Of a DNA stretch of 32,648 nt, positions 23,036 to 30,998 are shown piece by piece. Every line of letters starts with the position of its first letter. The stretch's first letter is position 1. The notes beneath the pieces were generated by a model, which saw only the letters and a list, made by a program, of their open reading frames with translations, was not told where the DNA came from and did not search any database. A program made the translations under genes and the position numbers. This stretch comes from Nocardioides sp. REDSEA-S33_B3 (GTDB lineage: Bacteria; Actinomycetota; Actinomycetes; Propionibacteriales; Nocardioidaceae): positions 1 to 32,648 of the forward strand of contig LUPK01000036.1 in NCBI GenBank assembly GCA_001627335.1, read 5' to 3'.

Positions 23036-23162
23036 GGGTTCCCTTCCGGCGGTCGTGGTGCTCCCGCGACGCATCCTCTCCGAGGTGTGTCAGCGGTGTA
23101 AAGCAGAGGTCTTGCAGGTCACGGCGCCGCGCGCAGCGCACGGCGGCACGCGTCGGCGCAGG

Positions 23163-24380
23163 TCAGAGCGGGTCGCGAGTGATCGGGCAGCTCATGCAGC
23201 GCGGACCGCCGCGGCCCGAGCCGAGCTCGGAGCCGGCGATCCGGACGACCTCGATGCCGGCCTCCTCGAGCCGCTCGTTGGTCTGGTCGTTGCGCTCGTA
23301 GGCGACCGCCACCCGCGGCGCGATCGCCAGGGTGTTGTTGCCGTCGTCCCACTGCTCGCGCTCGGCGGTCACCGGGTCCAGGCCGGTGTCGATGCGGTGC
23401 AGCTGGTCGATGCCCATCGCCTTCGCCGCGGCCACCAGGAACGGCTCGGGCGGCGCGACGTCGAGGGTCAGGGTGGCCTCGTCGCCGTCCTCGGCGAGGG
23501 TGACGGCGTGGGCGACGAGGTGGTCGGCGACGTTGGGGTACATCACGACCTTGTCCACGTCGACCAGCGTGCAGATCGTGTCGAGGTGCATGGTCGCCCG
23601 CTCCTGGGCGATCGGCACCGCCAGGACGGTGCGGGCCAGGCCGGCGTGGAAGACCTGCCGGGCGAACCGCTCGACCCCGGCCGGCGTCGTACGCTCCCCG
23701 ACGCCCACGGCGATGACGCCCGGCGCGAGGTGCAGGACGTCGCCGCCCTCGACGTGCTCGGAGTGCCAGCCGTGGATCTTGCGGGTGCCACGGAAGCGCG
23801 GGTGCTCGGTGTAGATCAGCTCGGTCAGCTGGGTCTCCCGCGCCCGCGCCGGCATCGCCAGCGACGTGACGGCCACCCGGTCGCGCACCCACACGCTGGA
23901 GTCGCGGGTGAACAGCAGGTTGGGCAGCGGGTCGACGAGGAAGTCGTACGGCGAGAGCAGCGAGGTCACCAGGCCGAACCCGCCGCGCACCTCGTCGTTG
24001 CGGATGCCCGCGGTGAGGTAGGCCGTCAGCTCCTCGGGGGTGGCGTCGTGGAGGAACCGCGCGAGGTAGGCGCGCAGGGTGTCGCCCAGGTGCAGCCCCG
24101 AGAGCGCGGCGGTGATCGCGTGGTTGCGGGCGATCTCGTCCTGCAGGGTCTCGGTCAGCAGCTCGGTGAGGTAGAGGACCTCGACGTCGCGGGCGCGCAG
24201 GGCCTCGGCGAACGCGTCGTGCTCCTCCTGGGCCCGGGCCACCCAGGGGATCCCGTCGAAGAGCAGCCGGTCGTTGTTGCGAGGGGTGAGGCGCTTGAGC
24301 TCGTTGCCGGGACGGTGCAGCATCACCGTGCGCAGGCGACCGACCTCGCTGTCGGCGTAGTGGGCGGGGCTCTGGGTCAT
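23163..24380 (-). CDS. arcA: Arginine deiminase
   Basis: The enzyme converts L-arginine to citrulline and ammonia, the first step of the arginine deiminase energy pathway. At 405 residues it has the normal length. Landmarks are [33 protein letters not shown] (substrate loop), [23 protein letters not shown] (catalytic His and Asp), and [11 protein letters not shown] with the nucleophile Cys398. ornithine carbamoyltransferase (arcB), carbamate kinase (arcC) and the antiporter are not adjacent, so in this genome it may act in arginine catabolism as a single gene. ATG 24380 has TAGGGT six bases upstream (leaderless). Confidence 0.94.
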   Translation of the reverse strand: MTQSPAHYADSEVGRLRTVMLHRPGNELKRLTPRNNDRLLFDGIPWVARAQEEHDAFAEALRARDVEVLYLTELLTETLQDEIARNHAITAALSGLHLGDTLRAYLARFLHDATPEELTAYLTAGIRNDEVRGGFGLVTSLLSPYDFLVDPLPNLLFTRDSSVWVRDRVAVTSLAMPARARETQLTELIYTEHPRFRGTRKIHGWHSEHVEGGDVLHLAPGVIAVGVGERTTPAGVERFARQVFHAGLARTVLAVPIAQERATMHLDTICTLVDVDKVVMYPNVADHLVAHAVTLAEDGDEATLTLDVAPPEPFLVAAAKAMGIDQLHRIDTGLDPVTAEREQWDDGNNTLAIAPRVAVAYERNDQTNERLEEAGIEVVRIAGSELGSGRGGPRCMSCPITRDPL

Positions 24381-24386
24381 GGGCTC

Positions 24387-24392
24387 ACCCTA
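24387..24392 (-). promoter_or_regulatory. Leaderless promoter of arcA
   Basis: TAGGGT on the minus strand fits TANNNT and is followed by six bases and ATG 24380. It lies in the 45-base gap after pheA. Confidence 0.55.
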
Positions 24393-24425
24393 GGACGTCG
24401 CGACCCACCCGACGGCGTGCGAGGC

Positions 24426-25268
24426 TCAGGCGGAGCGGAACGGGTCGGCGGGGTAGACGCCGAGGATCGTCACGTCGGTGGTGAAGAAGGCCAGCTCCTC
24501 CAGCGCGTTGCGCAGCGGCGTCTCGTCGGGGTGCCCGTCGACCTCGGCGAGGAACTGCGTCGCGGTGAAGTGGCCGTCGACCATGTAGCTCTCGAGCTTG
24601 GTCATGTTGACGCCGTTGGTCGCGAAGCCGCCCAGCGCCTTGTAGAGCGCGGCCGGCAGGTTGCGCACGTTGAAGACGAAGCTGGTGACGACCGGGCCGT
24701 TCCCGGCGGGCGCCTTGACGTAGTCGCGGGACAGCACCACGAAGCGGGTGGTGTTGTGGTCCTCGTCCTCGACGTCGGTGGCCAGCACGTCGAGGCCGTA
24801 GATCTGCGCGGCCAGCGGCGGGCTGATCGAGGCCTGGCTGGGGTCGGCGGCCTCGGCGACCTCGCGGGCGGCGCCGGCGGTGTCGCCCGCGATCAGCGGG
24901 GTCAGGCCGTGCTCGCGGATGATGCGGCGGCACTGGCCCAGCGCGTGCACGTGGCTGTGCACGGTGCGGATCGACTCCAGGCTCGCGCCCGGCACGGCCA
25001 TCAGGTGGAACCGGATCCGCAGGAAGTGCTCGGCGATGATGTGCAGCCCACTGCCGGGCAGGAAGTGGTGGATGTCGGCCACCCGACCCGCGATCGAGTT
25101 GTCGATCGGGATCATCGCCAGCTCGGCCTCACCGGACCCGACGGCCGAGAAGACGTCCTCGAAGGAGGCGCACGGCAGCGCCTCGAGCTCGGGGTAGTGC
25201 TCCTGGCACACGATGTGGGAGTTGGCGCCCGGCTCTCCCTGGTAGGCGATGCGTCGCGGGTTCGGCAC
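24426..25268 (-). CDS. pheA: Prephenate dehydratase
   Basis: The enzyme converts prephenate to phenylpyruvate in phenylalanine synthesis. The 280 residues comprise a dehydratase domain (IAYQGEPGANSHIVC, IPIDNSIAGRVADIHH, SHVHALGQCR, catalytic HNTTRF at 171-176) and a C-terminal ACT domain for Phe feedback (FVFNVRNLPAALYKALGGFA, LESYMVDGHFTATQF). The ACT motif is ESYMV rather than the ESRP seen in PheA of many actinobacteria such as mycobacteria. The overall wording is that of alphaproteobacterial PheA. The start is GTG 25268, with TATGCT six bases upstream. Divergent from DUF4446 across 23 bases. Confidence 0.93.
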   Translation of the reverse strand: MPNPRRIAYQGEPGANSHIVCQEHYPELEALPCASFEDVFSAVGSGEAELAMIPIDNSIAGRVADIHHFLPGSGLHIIAEHFLRIRFHLMAVPGASLESIRTVHSHVHALGQCRRIIREHGLTPLIAGDTAGAAREVAEAADPSQASISPPLAAQIYGLDVLATDVEDEDHNTTRFVVLSRDYVKAPAGNGPVVTSFVFNVRNLPAALYKALGGFATNGVNMTKLESYMVDGHFTATQFLAEVDGHPDETPLRNALEELAFFTTDVTILGVYPADPFRSA

Positions 25269-25274
25269 CCGAGC

Positions 25275-25284
25275 AGCATAGGTT
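25275..25284. promoter_or_regulatory. Overlapping divergent leaderless promoters of pheA and the DUF4446 gene
   Basis: On the minus strand TATGCT (25280-25275) lies six bases before the pheA GTG. On the plus strand TAGGTT (25279-25284) lies seven bases before the DUF4446 GTG. The two hexamers share two bases, so polymerase should be able to open only one promoter at a time. Confidence 0.55.
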
Positions 25285-25291
25285 TTCCGCC

Positions 25292-25690
25292 GTGACGTTC
25301 CTGCTCGTGCTCACTCTCGTGGTCGCCCTCGCCGCTCTCGCGTGCGCCGTGCTCGCCCTCCGGACGGCCCGTTCCGGCGTACGACGTGAGGGACCCGACG
25401 CCCTGCCCGAGGACGTCCTGGGGCTGCGCCAGGAGGTCGCCGCGCTGCGTGCGGAGGGTCGTGACGCGCTGCGCCACCTCGCGGCGGTGCGCTACGACGC
25501 CTTCGGTGACATGGGCGGGCACCTGTCGTGGTCGGTGGCGCTGCTCGACGACGGCGGCAACGGCGTGGTGCTCACCTCGATCCACGGCCGCTCCGAGGCC
25601 CGCACCTACGCCAAGTCCATCTCCGCCTGGCGCTGCGACCAGCAGCTCTCGCCCGAGGAGTCCGAGGCCGTCGAGGCCGCCCGCCCCTGA
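25292..25690 (+). CDS. DUF4446 family protein
   Basis: This is a 132-residue protein with an N-terminal membrane helix (residues 2-22, TFLLVLTLVVALAALACAVL), a possible short coiled coil (VLGLRQEVAALRAEGRDALRHL), and the conserved DUF4446 core AVRYDAFGDMGGHLSWSVALLD, then GVVLTSIHGRSEARTYAKSI. The core should face the cytosol. The function of the family is unknown. It starts at GTG 25292 from a leaderless promoter that overlaps that of pheA. A repeat array begins three bases after the stop. Confidence 0.85.
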   Translation: MTFLLVLTLVVALAALACAVLALRTARSGVRREGPDALPEDVLGLRQEVAALRAEGRDALRHLAAVRYDAFGDMGGHLSWSVALLDDGGNGVVLTSIHGRSEARTYAKSISAWRCDQQLSPEESEAVEAARP

Positions 25691-25692
25691 CC

Positions 25693-25870
25693 CGCCGAAC
25701 CGTCACTCACGCACGGCCGAACCGTCACTGACGCACGGCCGACCCGTCGCTCACGCACGGCCGACCCGTCGCTCACGCACAGCGTGCGCGAGTGACCTCT
25801 CGGGCGTGCGCGGGCGACGTCTGGGCCGTGCGCGGGCGATGTCTGGGCCGTGCGCGAGCGACCTCTCGGC
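25693..25870. repeat. Array of 22-bp repeats, four direct then four inverted
   Basis: Four tandem 22-base units (25693, 25715, 25737, 25759) end in CGCAC; units three and four are identical (GGCCGACCCGTCGCTCACGC plus AC). After a three-base spacer come four units in inverse orientation (25784, 25806, 25828, 25850), each starting GTGCGCG. The two arms are about three-quarters complementary, so the 178 bases can fold into one giant hairpin or many small ones. The array fills the entire gap between two convergent genes. No unique spacers occur, so it is not CRISPR. Confidence 0.8.
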
Positions 25871-25871
25871 G

Positions 25872-26612
25872 TCAGAGCAGCGAGACCAGGCCGACGACGG
25901 CGAGGACGACGGCGGCGGCGCCGGCGACCTTGACGACGATGCCGGCGGTGCGGGCCGAGCCGGCCGCGGAGTCGAGCAGCTGCTCCTCGGAGCGGGTGGT
26001 GACGACGAGGTCGCCCTTCGCGGGCTTGCGGATGGTGAGGACGCCGCCGGCGTCACTGACCTCGCCGGCCACGAAGAGCCGGGTGCCGGGCTCGAGCACC
26101 CACTCCTCGTGCTCGAAGCCGATCGTGTCCCGGGCGCCACCGCGGCGGCCCTCGCGGAACTCCGAGAGCGACTTGCGGGCCCCGTCCACGCCGCCGGAGG
26201 CCTCGACGAGCACCTCGCCCGTGGCGTCGCGCAGCACGAACGCGGACGACGAGGTCTCCGAGGTGACGGTCTCCTCGGCGGTGGAGGTCGATTTCTTGCC
26301 CTCGGCGTCCTCGGTGACCTGGGTGTAGCGGCGGGTCACGGTGTGGCGGTGCCACACGCAGGGGGTGCCGGTCTCGGGCGAGGTGAGCCGCCCGGCCGGG
26401 CCGGGGTGTGCCTCACCGCTGAGCTCGACGACCTCGCGGTAGGAGCCGGCGCCGGCCGCCCCCGAGGCCGCAGCCGCGACCTCGGTGAGCGTGGCGACGG
26501 TGGAGGTCCCGGTGGCCAGCAAGCGCCCGCGCTTGCGCTCGGCCGAGCGGCCGGTCCACCAGGCGACGCCTGCGATCACCGCGGCCAGCGCCGCCACCAG
26601 CAGGAAACCCAT
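25872..26612 (-). CDS. GIDE-domain membrane protein (MULAN/E3-ligase-like fold without RING)
   Basis: This 246-residue protein has membrane helices at both ends (GFLLVAALAAVIAGVAWW and, at the C-terminus, VVKVAGAAAVVLAVVGLVSLL). The central GIDE domain shows LTSPETGTPCVWHRHTVTRRY and, later, FEHEEWVLEPGTRLFVAGEV, matching the region that precedes the RING finger in eukaryotic MULAN/GIDE ubiquitin ligases. No RING is present, so it is not a ligase. Bacterial members have no known function. ATG 26612 is chosen because AGGAG lies six bases upstream; a GTG one codon earlier is possible. Confidence 0.8.
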   Translation of the reverse strand: MGFLLVAALAAVIAGVAWWTGRSAERKRGRLLATGTSTVATLTEVAAAASGAAGAGSYREVVELSGEAHPGPAGRLTSPETGTPCVWHRHTVTRRYTQVTEDAEGKKSTSTAEETVTSETSSSAFVLRDATGEVLVEASGGVDGARKSLSEFREGRRGGARDTIGFEHEEWVLEPGTRLFVAGEVSDAGGVLTIRKPAKGDLVVTTRSEEQLLDSAAGSARTAGIVVKVAGAAAVVLAVVGLVSLL

Positions 26613-26673
26613 CACTCGCTCCTCGACTCAGACCGGCCCGAGAGTCGGAACCACCCTGCCAGAGTCGAGCGGT

Positions 26674-26712
26674 GGAGTGCAGCGCGTGAGCCTGGTTCAC
26701 GTGAGGCACTCC
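26674..26712 (-). terminator. Stem-loop after the PAP2-diacylglycerol kinase gene
   Basis: GGAGTGC (26674-26680) pairs with GCACTCC (26706-26712), and inside it CGTGA (26685) pairs with TCACG (26697), both about the same centre. It lies 27 bases downstream of the minus-strand stop at 26739. Confidence 0.5.
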
Positions 26713-26738
26713 GCGACCGGGTGGACCAGGCAGAGGGG

Positions 26739-28328
26739 TCAGCGCGGGACGCGCACCAGCACGCGCCCGTGGACGCAGCGCATCCGCAGCTCGCGCCCCG
26801 GCCCGATCGAGTCGCCGTCGAGCTGGCGGGGGGTGTCGGAGGAGGCACGGACCACGACCGTCGAGCCGGTACGCCGGTCCACCAGCTCGTCGGTGTGGCG
26901 CAGCTTGAGCAGCACCCGCCAGGCCAGCGGGATCCAGGAGAAGAAGTTCTTCGGGTGCAGGATCACGACGTCGAGCAGGCCGTCGTCGATGGCGGCGTCG
27001 GGCAGCAGCGGCATGCCCGCCTGGAGGAAGCCGACGTTGCCGACGACCACGGTGCGTGCTCGGTGCTTGGTGAACTCCCCGCCGTCGACGGAGATCTCGA
27101 CCTTCATCGCCGGGAACATCAGCGACTTCAGGCCGGACAGGACGTAGGCCAGCCAGCCCACGCGCTTCTTGATGTCCTCGTTGACGCCCTCCATGATCGC
27201 GGCGTCGAAGCCCATGCCGGCCATCACCATGAAGTGGGAGTCCTCGATGCCGTCGCCGGCGACCTCGACCATGTCGATGGCGCGGTCCTGGCCGGTGAGG
27301 CCGACGTCGATGGCCGCGCGCAGGTAGAGCGGGATGTCGAGGTTGCGCGCCAACAGGTTGCCGGTGCCGGCCGGCACGATGCCCACGGGGATGCCGGTGC
27401 CGGCGAGCTCGGCGCACACCTCGCGCACGGTGCCGTCGCCGCCGCACACGAGCACCAGGTCGGCGCCGGCCACGGCGGCCTCCTCGGCCATGCCGGTGCC
27501 GGGGTCCTCGACGGTGGTCAGGTGCCAGGTCGGGTCGGCCCACCCGGCCTCGCGGGCCATGCCGGTGACCGTGGTCTTGAAGACGTCGACGTCCTCGACC
27601 TTGATCGGGTTGAGCACGACCGCCAGCCTCCGGGTCGAGGGCACCGCCTGCGGCAGCGGCTCGGCCTTCTGGGCGTGGCTGCGCGGCAGGGGCGAGTACG
27701 CCGCCAGGACCACCAGCAGGATGCCGGCACCGAGCAGCACCCCACCGACGACGTCGCTGGGGTAGTGCCGGCCGAGCAGCACGCGGTCCAGGCACACGGC
27801 GAGGACGACGAGCCCGACGGCGGCGTACACGAGACGACGGATGGTGGCGCGCCGCACCAGCATCAGCACCAGCACGCACACGACGCCGCCGAGGGCGGCG
27901 ACCGACGACGCGTGGCCCGACGGGAAGGCGTTGGACTCCAGCAGCGCCTCGGGGCTCTGCCAGTCCGGACGCTCGCGGCCGACCCAGATCTTGAGCCAGG
28001 TGGTGGCGAGCGCGGTGAGCGCGGGGACCGCCAGCGCGACGACGGCGGCACGCCGGTGGCCGCGCAGCAGCATGACCAGCGCGGTGGCGATGGTCATGAC
28101 GGTCATGCCGGTGGTACCGAAGGTCAGCTCGATCCAGCGCAGCAGGTCGAAGAGCCGCGACCCCGCCTCGACGTACGGCACGTCCGGGCCGCCGCCACGG
28201 GCGTCGACGTCGGCGAGCGGCCCCCAGCCCTGGGTGACCGCGAGCGTCAGCAGGGCGAAGGCCGCGAGGCAGGCGAGACCCCAGCCGAGCAGCAGGGAGC
28301 GGGAGCGGTCGAGCACGCGCCACAGCAT
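26739..28328 (-). CDS. Bifunctional PAP2 phosphatase / diacylglycerol kinase fusion
   Basis: This is a 529-residue membrane enzyme with two opposed lipid activities. Residues 1-212 form a PAP2 phosphatase: several membrane helices, KIWVGRERP (113-121), FPSGHASS (135-142) and GRHYPSDVVGG (186-196), the three catalytic motifs. After a short linker, residues 234-529 form a cytosolic diacylglycerol/sphingosine kinase domain: VVLNPIK, the nucleotide loop CGGDGTVREV (295-304), VPAGTGNLLARNL (318-330), and a C-terminal lobe with DGLLDVVILHP. One half removes phosphate from lipids such as phosphatidate, the other adds it. Substrates are inferred from the families. ATG 28328 begins the first helix and lacks a clear ribosome-binding site. 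Confidence 0.87.
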   Translation of the reverse strand: MLWRVLDRSRSLLLGWGLACLAAFALLTLAVTQGWGPLADVDARGGGPDVPYVEAGSRLFDLLRWIELTFGTTGMTVMTIATALVMLLRGHRRAAVVALAVPALTALATTWLKIWVGRERPDWQSPEALLESNAFPSGHASSVAALGGVVCVLVLMLVRRATIRRLVYAAVGLVVLAVCLDRVLLGRHYPSDVVGGVLLGAGILLVVLAAYSPLPRSHAQKAEPLPQAVPSTRRLAVVLNPIKVEDVDVFKTTVTGMAREAGWADPTWHLTTVEDPGTGMAEEAAVAGADLVLVCGGDGTVREVCAELAGTGIPVGIVPAGTGNLLARNLDIPLYLRAAIDVGLTGQDRAIDMVEVAGDGIEDSHFMVMAGMGFDAAIMEGVNEDIKKRVGWLAYVLSGLKSLMFPAMKVEISVDGGEFTKHRARTVVVGNVGFLQAGMPLLPDAAIDDGLLDVVILHPKNFFSWIPLAWRVLLKLRHTDELVDRRTGSTVVVRASSDTPRQLDGDSIGPGRELRMRCVHGRVLVRVPR

Positions 28329-28377
28329 GGCAGAGCCGCCACCCACAACCGGGGTGAGGAGCCGACCCCCGCGGGGA

Positions 28378-28383
28378 TAGCCT
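28378..28383 (+). promoter_or_regulatory. Leaderless promoter of serS and its operon
   Basis: TAGCCT fits TANNNT and is followed by seven bases and ATG 28391. It heads a run of four genes joined by 4-base overlaps. Confidence 0.55.
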
Positions 28384-28390
28384 TCACGAC

Positions 28391-29668
28391 ATGATCGACC
28401 CCAAGGTCCTGCGGGACGAGCCCGACCGCGTCCGCGCCGCGCTGGCCAAGCGCGGCCTGTCCGACGAGGTCGTCTCACGCTCCCTGGAGGCCGACACCGC
28501 CCGCCGCGCGGCGATCGCGGCGTTCGAGGAGAAGCGCGCGCAGCAGAAGCAGCTCGGTGCGCTCATCCCGAAGGCCCAGGGCGAGAAGAAGCAGCAGCTG
28601 CTCGCGCAGACCAAGACGCTCGCCGCCGAGGTGAAGGCCGCCGAGGCCGCCCGCGGCGAGGCCGAGGAGACCTGGCAGCGCGCGCTGCTGGAGATCCCCA
28701 ACCTCGCGGCGCCCGAGGCGCCCGAGGGCGGCGAGGACGACTTCGCGGTGCTCGAGCACGTCGGCACCCCGCGCGACTTCGCGGCCGAGGGCTTCGAGCC
28801 GCGTGACCACATCGAGCTCGGCAAGCTGCTCGGCGCGATCGACATCGAGCGCGGCGCCAAGGTCTCCGGAAGTCGCTTCTACTTCCTCACCGGCGTCGGC
28901 GCCCAGCTGGAGCTGGCGCTGGTCAACCTGGCGATGGACCAGGCCCGCGAGGCCGGGTTCACCCAGGTGATCGCCCCCTCGTTGGTGCGTCCGCGGGCGA
29001 TGGACGGCACCGGGTTCCTCGGCCAGGCCGCCGACGACGTCTACCGCATCGAGGGCGAGGACCTCTACCTCGTCGGCACCTCCGAGGTGCCGATGGCGGC
29101 CTACCACTCCGACGAGATCCTCGACACCGCGCAGCTGCCGCTGCGCTACGCCGCGTTCAGCCCCTGCTTCCGCAAGGAGGCCGGCTCGCACGGCAAGGAC
29201 ACCAAGGGCATCATCCGGGTGCACTGGTTCGACAAGGTGGAGATGTTCGTCTACACCACGCTCGAGGAGTCCTACGCCGAGCACGAGCGGCTGCTGGCGT
29301 GGGAGAAGGAGTTCCTCGGCAAGCTCGAGCTGGCCTACCGCGTCATCGACGTCGCGGCCGGCGACCTGGGCCTCTCGGCGATCCGCAAGTTCGACTGCGA
29401 GGCGTGGATCCCCACCCAGGGCAAGTACCGCGAGCTCACCTCCACCTCCAACTGCACCGAGTTCCAGAGCCGCCGGCTCGACATCCGCGGCCGCTTCGAG
29501 GACGGCACCAAGCCGCTGGCCACCCTCAACGGCACGCTGTGTGCGATGACCCGCACCATCGTGGCCATCCTCGAGACCCACCAGCAGGCCGACGGCTCGG
29601 TCCGCGTCCCGCAGGCGTTGCAGCCCTACATGGGTGGCCTCGAGGTGCTGAAGCCGGTCGGCGCGTGA
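28391..29668 (+). CDS. serS: Serine--tRNA ligase
   Basis: The enzyme charges tRNA-Ser with serine. The 425 residues have the N-terminal tRNA-binding coiled-coil arm (about residues 25-100; [20 protein letters not shown] and [19 protein letters not shown]) and a class II catalytic core. [18 protein letters not shown] and [19 protein letters not shown] (motif 2) bind ATP and serine; [11 protein letters not shown] and [18 protein letters not shown] follow; [18 protein letters not shown] is motif 3. All catalytic elements are intact. It leads a four-gene operon, overlapping the next gene as GTGA. Confidence 0.96.
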   Translation: MIDPKVLRDEPDRVRAALAKRGLSDEVVSRSLEADTARRAAIAAFEEKRAQQKQLGALIPKAQGEKKQQLLAQTKTLAAEVKAAEAARGEAEETWQRALLEIPNLAAPEAPEGGEDDFAVLEHVGTPRDFAAEGFEPRDHIELGKLLGAIDIERGAKVSGSRFYFLTGVGAQLELALVNLAMDQAREAGFTQVIAPSLVRPRAMDGTGFLGQAADDVYRIEGEDLYLVGTSEVPMAAYHSDEILDTAQLPLRYAAFSPCFRKEAGSHGKDTKGIIRVHWFDKVEMFVYTTLEESYAEHERLLAWEKEFLGKLELAYRVIDVAAGDLGLSAIRKFDCEAWIPTQGKYRELTSTSNCTEFQSRRLDIRGRFEDGTKPLATLNGTLCAMTRTIVAILETHQQADGSVRVPQALQPYMGGLEVLKPVGA

Positions 29669-30495
29669 GCGAGCCGGCTCCCGGCTGGGTCCCGAAGCTC
29701 GTCGCGCTCGACATCGACGGCACCCTGCTGCGCTGGGTCGACGGGGCCGGCCAGACGCACGCCGAGGTCTCCGAGGCGGTCGCCGACGCCGTACGCCGTG
29801 CGCGGGAGGCCGGTGCCCACGTGGTGCTGGCCAGCGGCCGCTCCCCGCACGGGATGGTCCCCGTGGCCGACATGCTCGGGCTCGACGACCCCGCCGACCC
29901 GGTGTGGGTGGTGGCCTCCAACGGCGGCGTGGTCTTCCGCTACCCGCCGATGGACATCGTGCACGAGCAGACCTTCGACGCCCGGCCGGCGGTGATGGCG
30001 GTCCTCGAGGCGCACCCGAACGCGCTCGTCGGCGTCGAGGAGCGGGGCGTGGGCTACCGCGTCAACAAGCCCTTCCCGGCCGGCGAGCTCTCCGGGGACA
30101 TGATCGAGACCCCTCTGGAGCAGATCGTCGCCGAGCCGGTGAGCCGCGTGATCATCCGCGACCCCGAGGCGACCGCCGACGACTTCGTGGAGCTCGCGGG
30201 GCGGCTGGGGCTGCACGGCACCGACTACGTCGTGGGCTGGACGGCCTGGATGGACCTCTCACCGGTGGGCGTCTCCAAGGCCTCGGGCCTGCAGCACGTC
30301 TGCGACGAGCTGGGCGTCGACGCGCAGGACGTGCTGGCGATCGGCGACGGCCGCAACGACCTGGAGATGTTCGCCTGGGCCGGCCGGTCCGTGGCCATGG
30401 GCCAGGCCATCGACGAGGTCCGGCAGGCCGCGGACGACGTGACGGCCACCGTCGACGAGGACGGTGCCGCCCAGGAGCTGGGGCGGTACTTCTGA
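29665..30495 (+). CDS. HAD superfamily hydrolase, Cof type (first copy)
   Basis: This 276-residue cytosolic phosphatase has the HAD motif [11 protein letters not shown] (nucleophile Asp16, acid/base Asp18), motif II VLASGR, a cap domain (about residues 85-195), a motif III Lys in [14 protein letters not shown], and motif [16 protein letters not shown]. The C2 cap and the lysine at the cap exit are typical of Cof-type sugar-phosphate phosphatases. The substrate is unknown. GTG 29665 overlaps the serS stop. A second, related HAD gene follows after one gene; they look like a diverged duplication. Confidence 0.88.
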   Translation: MSEPAPGWVPKLVALDIDGTLLRWVDGAGQTHAEVSEAVADAVRRAREAGAHVVLASGRSPHGMVPVADMLGLDDPADPVWVVASNGGVVFRYPPMDIVHEQTFDARPAVMAVLEAHPNALVGVEERGVGYRVNKPFPAGELSGDMIETPLEQIVAEPVSRVIIRDPEATADDFVELAGRLGLHGTDYVVGWTAWMDLSPVGVSKASGLQHVCDELGVDAQDVLAIGDGRNDLEMFAWAGRSVAMGQAIDEVRQAADDVTATVDEDGAAQELGRYF

Positions 30496-30998
30496 GCGCC
30501 CCGGCCCCCGTCCTCACCACCGCGCGCCTGGAGCTGCCGTTGTGGTCGGCCGACGTGGTCGCCGACCTGCGGACCGGCCGGCGCCGGCCGGAGTGGCACG
30601 CCGACTTCCCGCGCACCGACGACGTCGACGCCGCGTCGCTGTGGGTCGAGGGCGACCCGTGGGGACCGCGCAGCATCGTGCGCGGCCAGACGGTGCTGGG
30701 GTCGATCGGGTTCTTCGGCCCGCCCGCCCCGGCCGACGACGGCGTCCCCGAGGCCGAGCTCGGCTACGGGCTGGTGCCCGAGGCCCGCGGCTGGGGGTTC
30801 GCCACGGAGGCGCTCGGTGCGATGACCGCGGCGGCCGACGCCGCGGGGGTGCGCCTGCGCGCCAGCGTCCACCCCGACAACACCGCCAGCCTGCGGGTGC
30901 TGGCCAAGGGCGGGTTCACCTCCCTGCGCGGGTCCGACGGCGAGGGGCAGCTGGTCATGGTCCGGCCGCTGGCCCTCCCGAAGGTGGTCGAGCAGTGA
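30492..30998 (+). CDS. GNAT family N-acetyltransferase (RimJ/RimL-like); probable CTG start
   Basis: This is a 168-residue acetyl-CoA-dependent transferase. LTTARLELPLWSADVV is the usual opening of RimJ/RimL-like GNATs. ELGYGLVPEARGWGFATEALGAM holds the acetyl-CoA-binding V/I-x-R-G-x-G-like loop, modified here to EARGWGFAT. RASVHPDNTASLRVLAKGGF is the conserved C-terminal signature. Conserved sequence begins only seven codons after the previous TGA, and no ATG, GTG or TTG is in frame at or just before it. The CTG at 30492 overlaps that TGA as CTGA and is followed by AGC, as in the GTGAGC starts of neighbouring genes. It ends in a GTGA overlap with the next gene. Acceptor unknown. Confidence 0.8.
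   Translation: MSAPAPVLTTARLELPLWSADVVADLRTGRRRPEWHADFPRTDDVDAASLWVEGDPWGPRSIVRGQTVLGSIGFFGPPAPADDGVPEAELGYGLVPEARGWGFATEALGAMTAAADAAGVRLRASVHPDNTASLRVLAKGGFTSLRGSDGEGQLVMVRPLALPKVVEQ

Noticed and set aside
22920..25295. 791-codon plus-strand frame across the arcA-pheA region
   Set aside because: It runs antisense through two well-supported enzymes and shows no family motif.
25693..25870. CRISPR array
   Set aside because: The 22-bp units abut without unique spacers, half are inverted, and no cas gene is nearby.
26616..26738. tRNA-like gene near 26640-26710
   Set aside because: GGTTCC and paired segments are present, but no cloverleaf with anticodon arm can be drawn; the pairing fits a simple terminator hairpin.
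25386..28394. 1002-codon plus-strand frame
   Set aside because: It crosses the repeat array and runs antisense to the GIDE and PAP2-kinase genes; composition is low-complexity.
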